Source of the DNA: Bacteroidota bacterium
Lineage (GTDB): Bacteria > Bacteroidota > Bacteroidia > NS11-12g > UBA9320
Length of the DNA stretch: 64,000 nucleotides
Direction: 5' to 3'
NCBI GenBank assembly: GCA_013359235.1
Contig: JABWCE010000006.1
Span: 62,001 to 126,000, forward strand
The translations under genes and the position numbers were made by a program. Of this stretch, positions 1 to 10,515 are shown piece after piece (position 1 is the stretch's first letter; each line of letters starts with the position of its first letter). The notes under the pieces were generated by a model that did not search any database, was not told where the DNA came from, and saw only the letters and a program-made list of their open reading frames with translations.

Positions 1-2722
1 CAGTTGCAAGCCAATATATGCTATCACAAAAAATGCTGTCGTTAAAGTTTATAATATCCGGTATTTTCAAAAATTTAACATCTGTAGAATCTGTAATACT
101 ACCGCAATAAGTTGTAGAAATATTTACCTTATACAAACCGGGCTTAGTAACTTTAATTAGTTGTGATGTGTCATTGGTATTCCAAAGGTACTTGCAATCA
201 ATACTGTCATTAAGTGCATCAAGAAAAATTCCTGCACTGTTGTTGCAAAGCAATGAATCGTCTGGCAATTTAGGTTTTGGAGAATGTTTTAGGTAAAATC
301 TAATTGTATCGCTTACTGTATCACAACCATAAGTAGCACGTACCCAGTATAAACCTGTGTCTGTAACGATAAGGTTTTTTTTCTTAGAACCATCACTCCA
401 AAGATAATCTGCACCTCTGTTTTTTGCATCAAGCACTTCATATACATTATCGCATTCAATTATATTATCTTTAAATTCAATTGGCTCAGTGTATAGTGTA
501 TCTCTAAATCGTGAAATAAAGCCTGAATATGCAAAACCGGTACTACTTTTTCCTTTCTCGTGATAAACACCTTTTGTTGTTGGGTAATCGTCAGACAGTG
601 TTACTCCGCCATATAAAATGCTGCTCATACAACTTATTTTTTTCACTTTTAGTGAAGTTGGATATTCCCAGTAAGAACCTCCAAAATATGTTCCATACAA
701 TTGCTTGCTCCCATCATAACTGAGCTTAGAAATAGCCAAGTTTGTTGCCCATCCGCTTTTTGCATGATTTGTGGTTTGTAATGCATCTGTTGTTACAGGA
801 TAATTTTGTGATTTGGTAACACCTCCTATAATAGCTTCGTCTTTTACGTTTGCTGCTATTCTAATATTTGAATTCCACCAATATCCAGCCCATAAAAAAT
901 CGTCTCCACTTCCTCCAAGATAAGTACTGAAATAAATGTTAGTTCCGGCTTTATTCATTTTTACAATTACATGGTCATATCCGCCTTTTGAAGTAGGTTG
1001 AACAACTCCGGTAGTTGTATAAAAATCGCCTGAATTTGAATATCCTGCAATATAAAGTTCATCATTGCTGTTTACATACAAACCTTCAAAATAATCTAAA
1101 TTGCTTCCGCCCATCATTTTGCTCCACAATAATTTTTTACCATCGTATTGTATTTTGGCAACCCAGCCATCCATAGCATCAGAATTAGTGTATTTAAATG
1201 GTCCTTTGGCTCCGGTTGTAAGTGGAAAATTGGAATTTGATGTAGAGCCTACAAGGTAAACATCTTCATTTGCATTTAAGCTCAAGTCGGTAGATATGTC
1301 ATTACCTGTTCCGCCAAAAAAAGTAGAATATATGAGTTTAGAACCATCAGCACTCATTCTTGTTAAAAAACCATCGTAAGAGCCGCCTGCATAGGTATTT
1401 TGCAAACATCCTGTTGTAACAGGAAAATCATTTGCATTTGTTTGACCGGTAAATAAAACATCGCCATTTGCAGCTACTGCCATACTTTGAATTACATTCC
1501 ACGATGTATTAGCTTTGCCAAAATATGTAGAAAATATAAGGGTTTTAAAATCTTTTGAAATTTTGGTAATAAAGCCTCGGTAACCTGCACCCCCGTTTTT
1601 ATCATAAGCATTTGATGTTATAGGAAAATCGGCAGACATTGTCAAACCTGAAATAACAGGCTGTTCTTGCTGATTTACTGCAATTGACAAGGTATATTCC
1701 CAACTAGAACCTCCAATATAAGTAAAAAGAAGTAACGAATCAGCATTAAGTGACATTTTTGCAATAAATCCTTCGTAATTAGTAGTACTTCCCATAGAGG
1801 TATCATAAGTTCCCACTTTTGTAGGGAAACTTTCTGATGTCATTCCGGTTACATATACATTGTTGTCTTTGTCAATGTCCATATCAAGAACATAAGTCCA
1901 GCCCCAAGTGCTTGTACCTACATTTTTACCATAAAAATAAGAACTCCAGTCAAGCATCAATGGGTCTATTACAAGTGTGGCATTGGGTTGTATATTTTCT
2001 TTTGAATAATAACTAAGAACATTTTCGGAAACTGAATAATTAATTTCTACAGGAATTTTACCATTTGATGTTATTTGCCAAGCTATTGGTTTTCCTTCTT
2101 TTATTTTTTCATTCCATGGAGTTTCTATAATAAGATTTCCAATTTTATCGGTTTGCAAACTATTGAGTCCGTTGTATTTTAGTTTAATTTCATTATAGTT
2201 TCCGCCAGGGTTTACAATAAAATCGTATTTTAGATTTGATTCTTTATCAAGATAAAAAACAAGGTCAATGTTATTGTAAATATTCTTATATATCAGTTTT
2301 TCAAATTCTTCAATTTCTGTAGCCGATTCGCACCCGTAAGCAAATCTAGTAATTTTTGAATTTATCTTATTTTGTGATAATAAACAGGAATTTTTGTTTT
2401 GGTTTTCAAATTCCATTTCCCATATTACATATTCAAGTTTTTCTAAATCATAGTTGTTCTTTTTCATTAGTTTATTATTAAGGTTTTTTACAGCTTTTCT
2501 TATTCCAAATTGCACTTTATTTTCATAAAATGCAATTGAAGTTTTCCCGCTGCTTAAACGATACTTGATTTCGCAATCATACTGTCCAGCATTTTTTCTG
2601 AACACAGGTTTATTTACAAATGCATTAATTACCGATGCTGAATTTAAATTACTTAAATTTTCTTGTGAAAAAGAAATAAATGGAAAAAGAATACAAATGA
2701 AAATTAATGCTTTTCTAAACAT
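1..2722 (-). CDS. Secreted SBBP-repeat beta-propeller protein (partial, 3' end outside window)
   Basis: The frame is open from an ATG at 2722 to the left edge, giving about 907 residues with no stop. The start begins with a signal peptide (MFRKALIFICILFPFISFSQ). Residues of roughly 30-240 look like the N-terminal domain usually found before SBBP repeats (segments KNAGQYDCEIKYRL and YNNIDLVFYLD). Then come about eight repeats of the type DNNVYVTGMT...TYIGGSSW, a beta-propeller fold. The last 150 residues before the edge look like Ig-like or PKD-like modules (CNNSAGIFLDA, PGLYKVNISTTYCG). Such proteins are surface or secreted adhesin-like proteins in Bacteroidota and normally end in a T9SS sorting domain, which would lie outside this window. 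The precise function is unknown. A -7 box lies 13 bases upstream. Confidence 0.85.
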   Translation of the reverse strand, partial: MFRKALIFICILFPFISFSQENLSNLNSASVINAFVNKPVFRKNAGQYDCEIKYRLSSGKTSIAFYENKVQFGIRKAVKNLNNKLMKKNNYDLEKLEYVIWEMEFENQNKNSCLLSQNKINSKITRFAYGCESATEIEEFEKLIYKNIYNNIDLVFYLDKESNLKYDFIVNPGGNYNEIKLKYNGLNSLQTDKIGNLIIETPWNEKIKEGKPIAWQITSNGKIPVEINYSVSENVLSYYSKENIQPNATLVIDPLMLDWSSYFYGKNVGTSTWGWTYVLDMDIDKDNNVYVTGMTSESFPTKVGTYDTSMGSTTNYEGFIAKMSLNADSLLLFTYIGGSSWEYTLSIAVNQQEQPVISGLTMSADFPITSNAYDKNGGAGYRGFITKISKDFKTLIFSTYFGKANTSWNVIQSMAVAANGDVLFTGQTNANDFPVTTGCLQNTYAGGSYDGFLTRMSADGSKLIYSTFFGGTGNDISTDLSLNANEDVYLVGSTSNSNFPLTTGAKGPFKYTNSDAMDGWVAKIQYDGKKLLWSKMMGGSNLDYFEGLYVNSNDELYIAGYSNSGDFYTTTGVVQPTSKGGYDHVIVKMNKAGTNIYFSTYLGGSGDDFLWAGYWWNSNIRIAANVKDEAIIGGVTKSQNYPVTTDALQTTNHAKSGWATNLAISKLSYDGSKQLYGTYFGGSYWEYPTSLKVKKISCMSSILYGGVTLSDDYPTTKGVYHEKGKSSTGFAYSGFISRFRDTLYTEPIEFKDNIIECDNVYEVLDAKNRGADYLWSDGSKKKNLIVTDTGLYWVRATYGCDTVSDTIRFYLKHSPKPKLPDDSLLCNNSAGIFLDALNDSIDCKYLWNTNDTSQLIKVTKPGLYKVNISTTYCGSITDSTDVKFLKIPDIINFNDSIFCDSIYWLAT

Positions 2723-2735
2723 TATAAATGATATA

Positions 2736-2743
2736 CAAATTTA
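2736..2743 (-). promoter_or_regulatory. -7 promoter box TAAATTTG
   Basis: On the minus strand this is an exact match to the Bacteroidota -7 consensus TAnnTTTG. It ends 13 bases before the start of the SBBP-repeat gene. No -33 TTG was found at the usual 19-20 bp spacing, so support comes from the box and its position only. Confidence 0.45.
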
Positions 2744-2814
2744 ATATTAAAGACAACAAATAATATAAAACGTTGCTTTTTTTCTATTTTTTTGCAAAGT
2801 ATTTTCATTTAAAC

Positions 2815-3159
2815 ATGGATATTGAATTTTACAGAAATTTTTGCATAAATAAAAAAGGGGTAACCGAAGAATTCCCTTTTGATAAATCTACTCTTGTATT
2901 CAAAGTTTTCGGTAAAATGTTTGCATTGTTTGATATTGATAGTTTTGAATCGGTAAACTTAAAATGCGACCCTGAAAAGGCTATTGCTCTCAGAGAGCAA
3001 TTTAATGATATTATCCCGGGATTTCACATGAATAAAAAGCATTGGAATACTATAAACTTCAATGGGTCGGTTTCTGATAAATTGATTTTAGAACTCACCA
3101 ACCACTCTTACGAACTTGTACTAAATTCAATCCCTAAAAAATTATTAATTGACAAATGA
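2815..3159 (+). CDS. MmcQ/YjbR family protein
   Basis: A 114-residue protein of the MmcQ/YjbR family (CyaY-like fold, often called DNA-binding although the role is uncertain). Visible family features are the N-terminal GVTEEFPFDKSTLVFKVFGK stretch, LKCDPEKAIALREQF, GFHMNKKHWNTI and the C-terminal SYELVLNSIPKK. The frame also opens upstream at a TTG (2773), but family length and the MDIEFYRNF beginning favour the ATG at 2815. Its TGA overlaps the ATG of the next gene (ATGA), so the two are probably translationally coupled. That neighbour is a membrane glycosyltransferase with no obvious functional link. Confidence 0.85.
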   Translation: MDIEFYRNFCINKKGVTEEFPFDKSTLVFKVFGKMFALFDIDSFESVNLKCDPEKAIALREQFNDIIPGFHMNKKHWNTINFNGSVSDKLILELTNHSYELVLNSIPKKLLIDK

Positions 3160-4724
3160 TTAATATCAAATTTTACAACCTAAACAATCGTTTTAATTCG
3201 AGAATTTCAAAAACTCCTGGGTTTGCAATATATTTTATACTCTTTATAGTTTGTTTTTTCACTTATTTTAAAATTTTTGATGGCTATAAAAGTGATTTTA
3301 GGCCTCAAGGAGTTCATTTTTGGGCACAAGCTGATAGAAGCAGTATAGCATTAAATTACTATGATAATGGATTAAATTTTTTTGTTCCACAAACCAATTA
3401 TCTTGAATTTTCGAACGGCAAAACAGGGGTTGAGTTTCCCATTGTTCAATATATTTCGGCTTTAGTTACAAAAATTTCGGGCAACAGAAACAATATTTTT
3501 CTAATTTACCGCAGCATAACTTTTTTAATTCTGGTTATTGGTATTTTTTTTCTTTCAAAAACTATAAAATTACACGGGGGCAACGGATTTCAACAGGTTT
3601 TAATTCCTGTATTTTATCTTTTTTCGCCAATTTTACTTTTTTACGGGTTTAATCTATTGCCCGACATTCCTGCTTTTTCATTTATTTTAATAAGCTTTTA
3701 TTTTTTTGAAAAACACAGACTTAAAATCCATTTCAACTCTATTTTTTCGGCTTTTATATGGTCGTGTTTTGCAACATTACTCAAACTCACTTCGGCAATT
3801 TTTCCTGTTGCATACTTTATTTGGTTTTTGGCAGATTCAATTTTTGTAGAAAAACAATATTCAAAAACTCTTATCTTAAAAGTTGCAGGTGTTTTTATTG
3901 CTTTATTTGGAATTACAGTTTCTATTAATTTTTTATTTACTGTATATGCAAATTCTATCTATAAATCAACTGTTTTTCTAAGCACATCAAGGCATATCAA
4001 CCAATGGACAGACTTTAGCGATATTTGGGAAAATGTTGTTTGCTGGCATCGCGAATATTTTTCAGAAACACAATATTGGATAGTTGTTGCTGCATTTATT
4101 ACGTCACTTTATACTCCTTATCTTCAAAAAAAAGTTATAATTTTAAAATTGATTTTAATACTTGGATTTGTTTTTTTCATATTGCTTATGGGAAAACAAC
4201 TCATGCACCACGATTATTATGCAATTTGTACAATAATTCCTGTAATTTTAATTTTAAGTATTGATGGGCTAATGTTGCTTACCAGAGGATGTTTGGGCAG
4301 TTTGCTATTGCTTTATTTTGTAAATTCTATTTATAATTCAAATACTAAACAATCAGAGCGAAGAATTGCCGAAGTATATAATATCCCTTGTCGCGAAGTA
4401 TGGGATTACAGAGGCTATATGGTTGAGGCGGCAAAGTGGTTTGAACAAAACAAAATGAGCAAAAAATCAAAGGTTTTTGTATTGTACGATTATCCGCTAA
4501 ATACTCCACTTGTGTACCTTGACCGCAAAGGAATGGTGATAGATCATTACAAAATGAAAGATAAAAAATTAGTTAATATGTGGTTTGATTTGCACAAACC
4601 GCATTACATTGTAATTCCGAGCCAATGGAAAAGCAAACTGTACATTGACAATGCTGAAATTTCATTTAAATCATCATTAATTTTTGAAGGGAAACAAGTT
4701 TTAATTTTTAAAGTAAAATATTAA
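3156..4724 (+). CDS. GT39-family-like membrane glycosyltransferase
   Basis: A 522-residue integral membrane protein with about ten hydrophobic segments. The first segment (FAIYFILFIVCFFTYFKIF) is followed by a periplasmic loop with RPQGVHFWAQADRSSIALNYY, the acidic-motif loop typical of ArnT/PMT-like (GT39/GT83, GT-C fold) transferases, which use polyprenyl-phosphate sugars outside the inner membrane. A soluble tail (last 110 residues, VFVLYDYPLNTPLVYLDRKG) follows. Substrate and acceptor cannot be read from the sequence. It shares an ATGA overlap with the MmcQ-like gene upstream, and its 3' end overlaps the converging RsmB-like gene by 4 bases. Confidence 0.75.
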   Translation: MINIKFYNLNNRFNSRISKTPGFAIYFILFIVCFFTYFKIFDGYKSDFRPQGVHFWAQADRSSIALNYYDNGLNFFVPQTNYLEFSNGKTGVEFPIVQYISALVTKISGNRNNIFLIYRSITFLILVIGIFFLSKTIKLHGGNGFQQVLIPVFYLFSPILLFYGFNLLPDIPAFSFILISFYFFEKHRLKIHFNSIFSAFIWSCFATLLKLTSAIFPVAYFIWFLADSIFVEKQYSKTLILKVAGVFIALFGITVSINFLFTVYANSIYKSTVFLSTSRHINQWTDFSDIWENVVCWHREYFSETQYWIVVAAFITSLYTPYLQKKVIILKLILILGFVFFILLMGKQLMHHDYYAICTIIPVILILSIDGLMLLTRGCLGSLLLLYFVNSIYNSNTKQSERRIAEVYNIPCREVWDYRGYMVEAAKWFEQNKMSKKSKVFVLYDYPLNTPLVYLDRKGMVIDHYKMKDKKLVNMWFDLHKPHYIVIPSQWKSKLYIDNAEISFKSSLIFEGKQVLIFKVKY

Positions 4725-5842
4725 TTTTTTTTCGATATTTCTGCCCAAAACATATTGTCAGCCCGGTTTTCAAAGCCTTTTATATAATCGTAATTTACAA
4801 TTTCAATAATTTTATCGTTTTCTAATTTTTTTATAACATTAAAATTCTCTTCATCAAAAATAGAGCATGTAATATAATAAAATTTTCCATTGGGTTTTAA
4901 AAATTTCAGCGAATTTTTTACAATTAAATATTGTTTTTCGGCAAAAAAATTTATTTTATGTTTATCAAAAAAATAAAGATTTTCAGGCTCTCTAACCCAT
5001 GTCCCAGAGCCTGAACACGGCACATCGGCTATTATTACATCAAAAAAATCAAAACCTATTTGTTTATTATCAAAAATCAATTTTTCAATATTATTTTCTA
5101 TATTTATTGTTGAACAAAAAGGTGTATTAAGTTTATTTTTCTTAAATCTGTTTTTGAGATTGGACAAAACACTACTGCGTTTGTCCGAAACAAATAAATT
5201 AAAATTTTTAAAATTTTCGGCTATGAAAAGTGACTTACCTCCTGCTCCACTACAGCAATCCCATACATTTTCTCCACTATGTATCTTTATTTTTGAAGCA
5301 GCTATTTGTGAACTCAAATCTTGAATTTCAAAATATTTTTCATTTTCGCTCACATTCAAATTTTCAAAGCCCCAAGAACTTGTATTTTCATTAATTTGAA
5401 CTTTTTCTAATGGTAAAATACCTGTTTTAAAGATACAATCGTATTTTTTATTTTTATTTATTCTAACCCATATCAAAGGTTTTACAGCATAGCTTTCAAA
5501 ATATTTTTTGTTATTGAATTGCTCATTGATCAATTCAGGAAATGGAAATACAAATTCTGATTTTTCAATATTATAAGGTATTCCATTAAAGAAATCTTTT
5601 AACAAATTGCAGCTATTTAAGTTGTTTGCCAACATAAATAAATTTTGGTCATCAAAAGTTGAATATTTTCCGCTTCTAAAAGCCAAATAGAATATTTCTT
5701 TGATAATTTTTCTATCTTTTGAACCTAAAGATTTGTTTTTAATACAATAATTTTTAAAAAAATGCCGGAATGGTAAACTGCCGTCATACAAACTTTTTAT
5801 TTGTTTAAAATGCGAAAAAATATAATTCTGTCGTGAGTTCAA
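4721..5842 (-). CDS. RsmB-like 16S rRNA (cytosine-C5) methyltransferase
   Basis: A 373-residue SAM-dependent RNA m5C methyltransferase of the NOL1/NOP2/Sun family. SAM motif I (DCCSGAGGKSLFIAE) is at residues 195-209, motif IV with Cys276 (DVPCSGSG) at 273-280, and motif VI with catalytic Cys326 (ITCSIFDEENF) close to the end. The N-terminal 150 residues are the RNA-binding part. The start is a TTG overlapping the TGA of the upstream gene (TATTGA), with no plausible ATG nearby, so translation is probably coupled. Both conserved cysteines are present. The exact rRNA target is inferred from family. Confidence 0.85.
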   Translation of the reverse strand: MNSRQNYIFSHFKQIKSLYDGSLPFRHFFKNYCIKNKSLGSKDRKIIKEIFYLAFRSGKYSTFDDQNLFMLANNLNSCNLLKDFFNGIPYNIEKSEFVFPFPELINEQFNNKKYFESYAVKPLIWVRINKNKKYDCIFKTGILPLEKVQINENTSSWGFENLNVSENEKYFEIQDLSSQIAASKIKIHSGENVWDCCSGAGGKSLFIAENFKNFNLFVSDKRSSVLSNLKNRFKKNKLNTPFCSTINIENNIEKLIFDNKQIGFDFFDVIIADVPCSGSGTWVREPENLYFFDKHKINFFAEKQYLIVKNSLKFLKPNGKFYYITCSIFDEENFNVIKKLENDKIIEIVNYDYIKGFENRADNMFWAEISKKN

Positions 5843-6978
5843 TAGGAGCTAATTACTTCTTCAAGCAATTTGTCATTGTATTTTAAAATAAATAAACTAC
5901 GGTTTTGGTTGCAATGTGGGTCTTTTTTGAAAAGAAATTTTGTAGAGTAAAATTTAAAGTTCTCACCTGTAAAATCAACAGCTCTGAAACGTTTGTATTT
6001 TAAAAATATTTCGGAAATTAAGCAAGCCTGGTCATGCCCTATTATTGAATAACGGCTAGGAAACAAAGAAAATTCGGTTTTGTAAAAGTTTTTGAAATCG
6101 TGCATTTTTTCGGCACTATCTAATGGGTTTATATAGTCTGACGAAATAATTTTTATGTTGTATTTATTGCGTTTTGAATAATGAATTGCTTTTAAGACCA
6201 AAGGTTTGTAGTCTGCAAGTATTTCGATATTTGCGTTTTGCTTGTCGAGAAAGGAAATGAGTGTTTTAACTTCTTTTGCGTTTTCGGCTTTGTGATACAA
6301 AAAATACTCTTTATAGTTTGGCAAAAAACTACTGTCGGCATTCAAAATGTCGTCTTCAGTAATAAAGCGGTATTCAACGTTATTTTTGTTTAATATTAAT
6401 TCTTCAAGTCTATTTTCAAAATTTTCATTTTTCTCGCTATCACTTTTAAAAATCAATATTTTTTTATCATTACAATTTTTTCTATAATAATCAAAGAAGG
6501 CTTCAGCTTTTGATTTTTCTGATGGTGCTGCATTAAAAAAAAGTGGATTTTTAGGAAAAAGGCTATCAGCAGCCGTAAATGGCGAAAACACAGCAATTTG
6601 ATTTTTTGATGAAAAATGATTTAAAATATGCAAATGCTCATCAAGTATAGGTGAAATGATTAAATCCATTTTTTTCAATTCAGGTTTTTGCAATATTTCC
6701 TTTGTTATATTAGTATCATGCTCGTTGTCGTATATAAAAAGTTTAAGTTTTAATCCTTTGGTTTCATAGTATTTCAAAGCGGTGTAAAATCCTTGATAAT
6801 AGTCTAACATTATGTTTGAACGGTTGATATTAGCTCCATTGTAATCATTAAAATGAAATGGCAAAATCATTGCAATTTTATAAGCTGAATCAACATGTTT
6901 AACAGCATATAAATTTATACCTGAAAAGATAAATGAAAGAATAAAAAAGAATAATTTTATCGTTTTATTCCCATTCAA
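5839..6978 (-). CDS. Exported periplasmic-binding-protein type 1-like protein
   Basis: About 380 residues: a signal peptide ([20 protein letters not shown]) followed by a type 1 periplasmic binding protein fold ([41 protein letters not shown]). Relatives in the phylum are annotated as amino-acid ABC transporter substrate-binding proteins, often with LysM modules, but no LysM and no permease is encoded here. Its role is therefore open; it may be a sensor or envelope protein. ATGs at 7014 and 7008 lie well inside guaA. The TTG at 6978, overlapping the last codons of guaA, gives a normal signal peptide and is preferred. It overlaps the RsmB-like gene by 4 bases. Confidence 0.65.
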   Translation of the reverse strand: MNGNKTIKLFFFILSFIFSGINLYAVKHVDSAYKIAMILPFHFNDYNGANINRSNIMLDYYQGFYTALKYYETKGLKLKLFIYDNEHDTNITKEILQKPELKKMDLIISPILDEHLHILNHFSSKNQIAVFSPFTAADSLFPKNPLFFNAAPSEKSKAEAFFDYYRKNCNDKKILIFKSDSEKNENFENRLEELILNKNNVEYRFITEDDILNADSSFLPNYKEYFLYHKAENAKEVKTLISFLDKQNANIEILADYKPLVLKAIHYSKRNKYNIKIISSDYINPLDSAEKMHDFKNFYKTEFSLFPSRYSIIGHDQACLISEIFLKYKRFRAVDFTGENFKFYSTKFLFKKDPHCNQNRSLFILKYNDKLLEEVISSY

Positions 6979-8491
6979 TTGTAGCCGGAGGTTTTGAACT
7001 AATATCATATACAACTCTGTTAATTCCTTTTACTTTATTAATAATATCACCCGAAGTTTTTACAAGAAAATCACGAGGTAAATCAGCCCAGTCGGCAGTC
7101 ATTCCGTCAACCGATGTTACAGCTCTTAGGCAAATTACATTTTGGTAAGTTCTTTCATCGCCCATAACTCCTACCGTTTTTACAGGTAAAAATATTGCTC
7201 CAGCCTGCCACACTTTGTCATACAAACCAAATGTTTTAAGGTTATTTATAAAAATATCATCGGCTTCTTGCAAAATTCTTACTTTTTCGGAGGTTATATC
7301 ATCTATAATTCTGATAGCAAGCCCTGGTCCTGGAAATGGATGCCGATTCAAAATATTTTCGGGAATATCTAGTACTTTACCTATTTTTCTCACCTCATCT
7401 TTAAAAAGTGAATTAATCGGTTCAAGTACTTTTAAGTGCATTTTTTCGGGCAAACCACCCACGTTATGATGAGATTTTATAGTAGCTGATGGTCCTTTAA
7501 CACTTACTGATTCTATCATGTCGGGGTAAATAGTACCTTGTCCTAACCATTTTGCACCTTTCACTTTTTTTGATTCCTCTTCAAAAACCTCAACAAAAAT
7601 TCTGCCAATTGTTTTTCGTTTTTTTTCGGGGTCGGCTATTCCTTCAAGTTCTTTGAGAAATATGTTGCCGGCTCTAATTGGTACTATGTTAAACCCTAAG
7701 TGTTTGTAAGCCTCAAGTACATTTTCATACTCATTTTTGCGAAGCAAACCATTATCAATAAAAATGCAAACTAATTTTTCGCCTATTGCTTCCTGAATAA
7801 GCCTTGCTGCAACAGTACTATCAACCCCGCCAGATAACCCCATGATTACAACATCATCATTAATTTTATTTTTAATTTCAGAAATTGTTGTTTGTACAAA
7901 ATTATCGGGAGTCCATGTTTGGGAGCATTTGCATAAGTCAACCACAAAATTTTTGATAATATTTTGTCCTTCTTCGCTATGAGTAACTTCGGGGTGAAAT
8001 TGCAAACCAAATACTTGTTTATCTTTTATTTTAAATGCTGCAAGAATTCCATTTTCGGTTGTAGCTTGAGGTTCAAAATTTTCAGGAAGTTTGGTAATTG
8101 TATCACCATGGCTCATCCAAACCACAGAATTTTGCTTAACGTTTTTGAATATTGCAGAGTTATTGTGTTCTGCCAATGGCGAACGTCCATATTCGCGGTG
8201 TTCTGATGCTTTTACTTCACCTCCAAATTTTTTTGCCAACCATTGTGCCCCATAGCATAATCCTAATATTGGCACATCGAAGTTTAAAATGTCAAGCAAT
8301 GGAAATGGAGCGTTTTTATCGTTTACCGAACAAGGACTTCCTGATAATATCACACCTTTTACATCTTTATTTAATACCGGAATTTTGTTGTAAGGATGTA
8401 TTTCTGAATAAACATTTATTTCTCTGATACGGCGTGCAATTAATTGTGTGAATTGAGAACCAAAATCGAGAATTATTATTTTTTCTGCCAT
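6965..8491 (-). CDS. guaA: GMP synthase (glutamine-hydrolysing)
   Basis: The 508-residue bifunctional enzyme converts XMP, ATP and glutamine to GMP in the cytoplasm. The class I glutaminase domain has Cys79 (GLCYGAQW), His166 and Glu168 ([12 protein letters not shown]). The ATP pyrophosphatase P-loop SGGVDS is at 220-225, and the C-terminal dimerisation domain ends KPPATIEWE as in canonical GuaA. Length is normal. It leads a three-gene overlapping set with the binding-protein-like and RsmB-like genes. A -7 box (TAACTTTG) lies 14 bases upstream, so the leader is only a few bases long. Confidence 0.97.
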   Translation of the reverse strand: MAEKIIILDFGSQFTQLIARRIREINVYSEIHPYNKIPVLNKDVKGVILSGSPCSVNDKNAPFPLLDILNFDVPILGLCYGAQWLAKKFGGEVKASEHREYGRSPLAEHNNSAIFKNVKQNSVVWMSHGDTITKLPENFEPQATTENGILAAFKIKDKQVFGLQFHPEVTHSEEGQNIIKNFVVDLCKCSQTWTPDNFVQTTISEIKNKINDDVVIMGLSGGVDSTVAARLIQEAIGEKLVCIFIDNGLLRKNEYENVLEAYKHLGFNIVPIRAGNIFLKELEGIADPEKKRKTIGRIFVEVFEEESKKVKGAKWLGQGTIYPDMIESVSVKGPSATIKSHHNVGGLPEKMHLKVLEPINSLFKDEVRKIGKVLDIPENILNRHPFPGPGLAIRIIDDITSEKVRILQEADDIFINNLKTFGLYDKVWQAGAIFLPVKTVGVMGDERTYQNVICLRAVTSVDGMTADWADLPRDFLVKTSGDIINKVKGINRVVYDISSKPPATIEWE

Positions 8492-8505
8492 TATAAAAAG
8501 TATGG

Positions 8506-8513
8506 CAAAGTTA
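8506..8513 (-). promoter_or_regulatory. -7 promoter box TAACTTTG (guaA)
   Basis: An exact TAnnTTTG match on the minus strand ending 14 bases before the guaA ATG. With initiation about seven bases downstream of the box, the leader would be about 7-8 nt. No -33 TTG at standard spacing was found. Confidence 0.5.
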
Positions 8514-8569
8514 TTAAATATAAGGTTTGGTAATTGTTTTAATTTTTAAATATTTTTTAACAGAATAGT

Positions 8570-9259
8570 TTATTCTATAAATTTATATCCTACTCCTCTA
8601 AGCGATTTAAAATGTATGGGATTGCCGGGATCAATTTCAAAATATTTTCTGAAAGAAAGTATAAAATTATCAATTGTACGTGTTGAAGGATAAACTGAAT
8701 ATCCCCAAACTGTGTGTAATATTTTATCGCGTCCTACAACTTCGTTCTTGTTTTCGATAAGCAATTTAAGCAACAATGCTTCTTTTTTGGTAAGTGTAAA
8801 GGCTCCGTTGGTACCAAAGGCTTCGTAGCTTTCAAAATTTATGTAATTTGAGCCAAAACTAAACTCAATCAAATTGCTTTTTTGTTGTTCCTGTACGTTT
8901 CGTGATATTAGTTTTTTAATTCTGATAAATAATTCTTCAAGGTTAAAAGGTTTTGTTAAATAATCATCTCCACCTTTTCTCAAGCCTATTACTCTGTCTT
9001 CGGGCGAACTTTTAGCCGATAAAAACAAAATAGGAACTTTATTATTCATTAATCTAATGCTTTCTGCTACTCTAATTCCGTCAATTAATGGAACCATAAT
9101 ATCGAGAATAGCTATATCAAATTTTTCATTTTTGAATGCAGAAATTGCCGATTCTCCATCTTTTACAGGTATTACAAGATATCCTTCAAGTTCGAGATTA
9201 AATTTTAGATTGTCAAGCAAATGCTTTTCGTCTTCAAGCAAAAGTATTCTCTTTTTCAT
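8570..9259 (-). CDS. OmpR/PhoB-family response regulator
   Basis: About 229 residues. An N-terminal receiver has the acidic pair in ILLLEDE, phospho-acceptor Asp53 (ILDIMVP) and Lys103 (LTKPF). A C-terminal winged-helix DNA-binding domain follows (FTLTKKEALLLKLL, GYSVYPSTRTIDNFILSFRK, LRGVGYKFIE). An ATG six codons upstream (9277) is also in frame, but the receiver begins directly at the ATG at 9259 (MKKRILLLEDE). It lies upstream of, and on the same strand as, the sensor kinase gene at 9347-10483, though here the kinase is transcribed first. The two are very probably cognate partners. The stimulus is unknown. Confidence 0.92.
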   Translation of the reverse strand: MKKRILLLEDEKHLLDNLKFNLELEGYLVIPVKDGESAISAFKNEKFDIAILDIMVPLIDGIRVAESIRLMNNKVPILFLSAKSSPEDRVIGLRKGGDDYLTKPFNLEELFIRIKKLISRNVQEQQKSNLIEFSFGSNYINFESYEAFGTNGAFTLTKKEALLLKLLIENKNEVVGRDKILHTVWGYSVYPSTRTIDNFILSFRKYFEIDPGNPIHFKSLRGVGYKFIE

Positions 9260-9346
9260 TTTAAAATTTTGAAGCATTTTTTTACAAATATTATTATTTT
9301 AATCTTATTGTATTCATTCTATTTAATTAAATGATAATAATATGAC

Positions 9347-10483
9347 TTAAGTTTTTGCTTTAAATTTAATTTTCACAATGGTACCTTGGGGTTTATTGTC
9401 TGATATTTCAATTTTACCTTTGTGTTTTTTAACCGCTTGATTAACTATAAACAAACCTAATCCGCTTCCTGTAGTTCTTCTTATTTCATCATCTTCAATT
9501 CTATAAAATTTCTTAAATATTTTTTTGCGGTATTTGTTATCTATACCCATACCGAAGTCTGAAATTTCTATTTGTATTTCATTTTCATTTTTCTTTAGTG
9601 AAATATTTACAGGTTTGTTTTCAGAGTATTTAATGGCATTTTCAATAATATTGTTCAATGTCATTTTCATTATTGCAATATCTCCAAAAAATATAACATT
9701 GTCTTGTATATCAGTATTTATTTGATTTTTTAAAGAGAAACTTACGGAAATATTTTTTAGCAGTTCAGAAAGGTCAAAATCAGCTTTGCGAATAAAAAAT
9801 TTACGATTTTCTATTTGCATTGCTGTTAACATATTTTCTGTCATATCTTTTAATCTATCTGCGTTTTCTATTATGCTTCCAAGAAGTTCGTTATGTTTTT
9901 CGGTAGGCAAAATTCTCTTTTGCAGTGTTTCGCTTATAAGTATTATTGAAGCAATGGGAGTTTTTAACTCGTGTGTAACCGATAACAGAAAATTGTTTTG
10001 TTGCTTATGCAATTCCCATAATGTACTAACACTAAAATACAAGCCTAAAATACCTGCAGTAATCAAAATTATAAGAATTATGGCTTCGGAAATAAAACTC
10101 CGTTTGCGGATGTTCATTTTACTATTTAATTTATCTAAAGTTGCAGGATTAAGTTTAATTGATGCCAATTTTTGATTTTTACTGAAAGTGTATTTCATAA
10201 CATATTTGTTGTTAAATGAATATTTTACATAGTTTTTCACAATTTGAGTATCGGCAAAAACAGTAAAATTAAGTATGGAAAAAGTGTCGGTTTTATTTGA
10301 AATAAATTTATGTAATCTCGCTTCTTCAATCACTTTAAAGTTGCAAATTTGTCTCTCGCTTTTAAGTAGTTTTAATTTTAATTTTAAATCGTTTTCGTTG
10401 TATTTCATAAGAGAATAAGACCACCATAAAATTCCGGCAATTACATAAGTTGTGATTAGCAAAAAAAGTATTTTTAGTTTCAC
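9347..10483 (-). CDS. Membrane sensor histidine kinase
   Basis: About 378 residues: a transmembrane segment at 3-22, a periplasmic region of about 110 residues, a second segment at about 132-152, HisKA with phospho-acceptor His171 (LSVTHELKTPIASI), and HATPase_c with N, G1 (DFGMGID) and G2 (GSGLGLFIV) boxes. The frame can be extended to a TTG at 10510, but that codon lies inside a perfect -7 box (10508-10515), so it would not be transcribed as a start. The GTG at 10483 (MKLKILFLL) is chosen. It is the likely partner of the OmpR-type regulator downstream. Confidence 0.88.
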   Translation of the reverse strand: MKLKILFLLITTYVIAGILWWSYSLMKYNENDLKLKLKLLKSERQICNFKVIEEARLHKFISNKTDTFSILNFTVFADTQIVKNYVKYSFNNKYVMKYTFSKNQKLASIKLNPATLDKLNSKMNIRKRSFISEAIILIILITAGILGLYFSVSTLWELHKQQNNFLLSVTHELKTPIASIILISETLQKRILPTEKHNELLGSIIENADRLKDMTENMLTAMQIENRKFFIRKADFDLSELLKNISVSFSLKNQINTDIQDNVIFFGDIAIMKMTLNNIIENAIKYSENKPVNISLKKNENEIQIEISDFGMGIDNKYRKKIFKKFYRIEDDEIRRTTGSGLGLFIVNQAVKKHKGKIEISDNKPQGTIVKIKFKAKT

Positions 10484-10507
10484 AGTTGCATTTTTTAAAA
10501 TGTAAAA

Positions 10508-10515
10508 CAAATTTA
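10508..10515 (-). promoter_or_regulatory. -7 promoter box TAAATTTG (sensor kinase)
   Basis: An exact TAnnTTTG match on the minus strand directly after the terminator of the M16 gene and 24 bases before the GTG start of the kinase. It decides the start of the kinase, because the upstream TTG lies within it. Confidence 0.5.

Noticed and set aside
529-723. Plus-strand 64-codon frame near the left edge
   Set aside because: Antisense to the SBBP-repeat protein, whose frame stays open for more than 900 codons.
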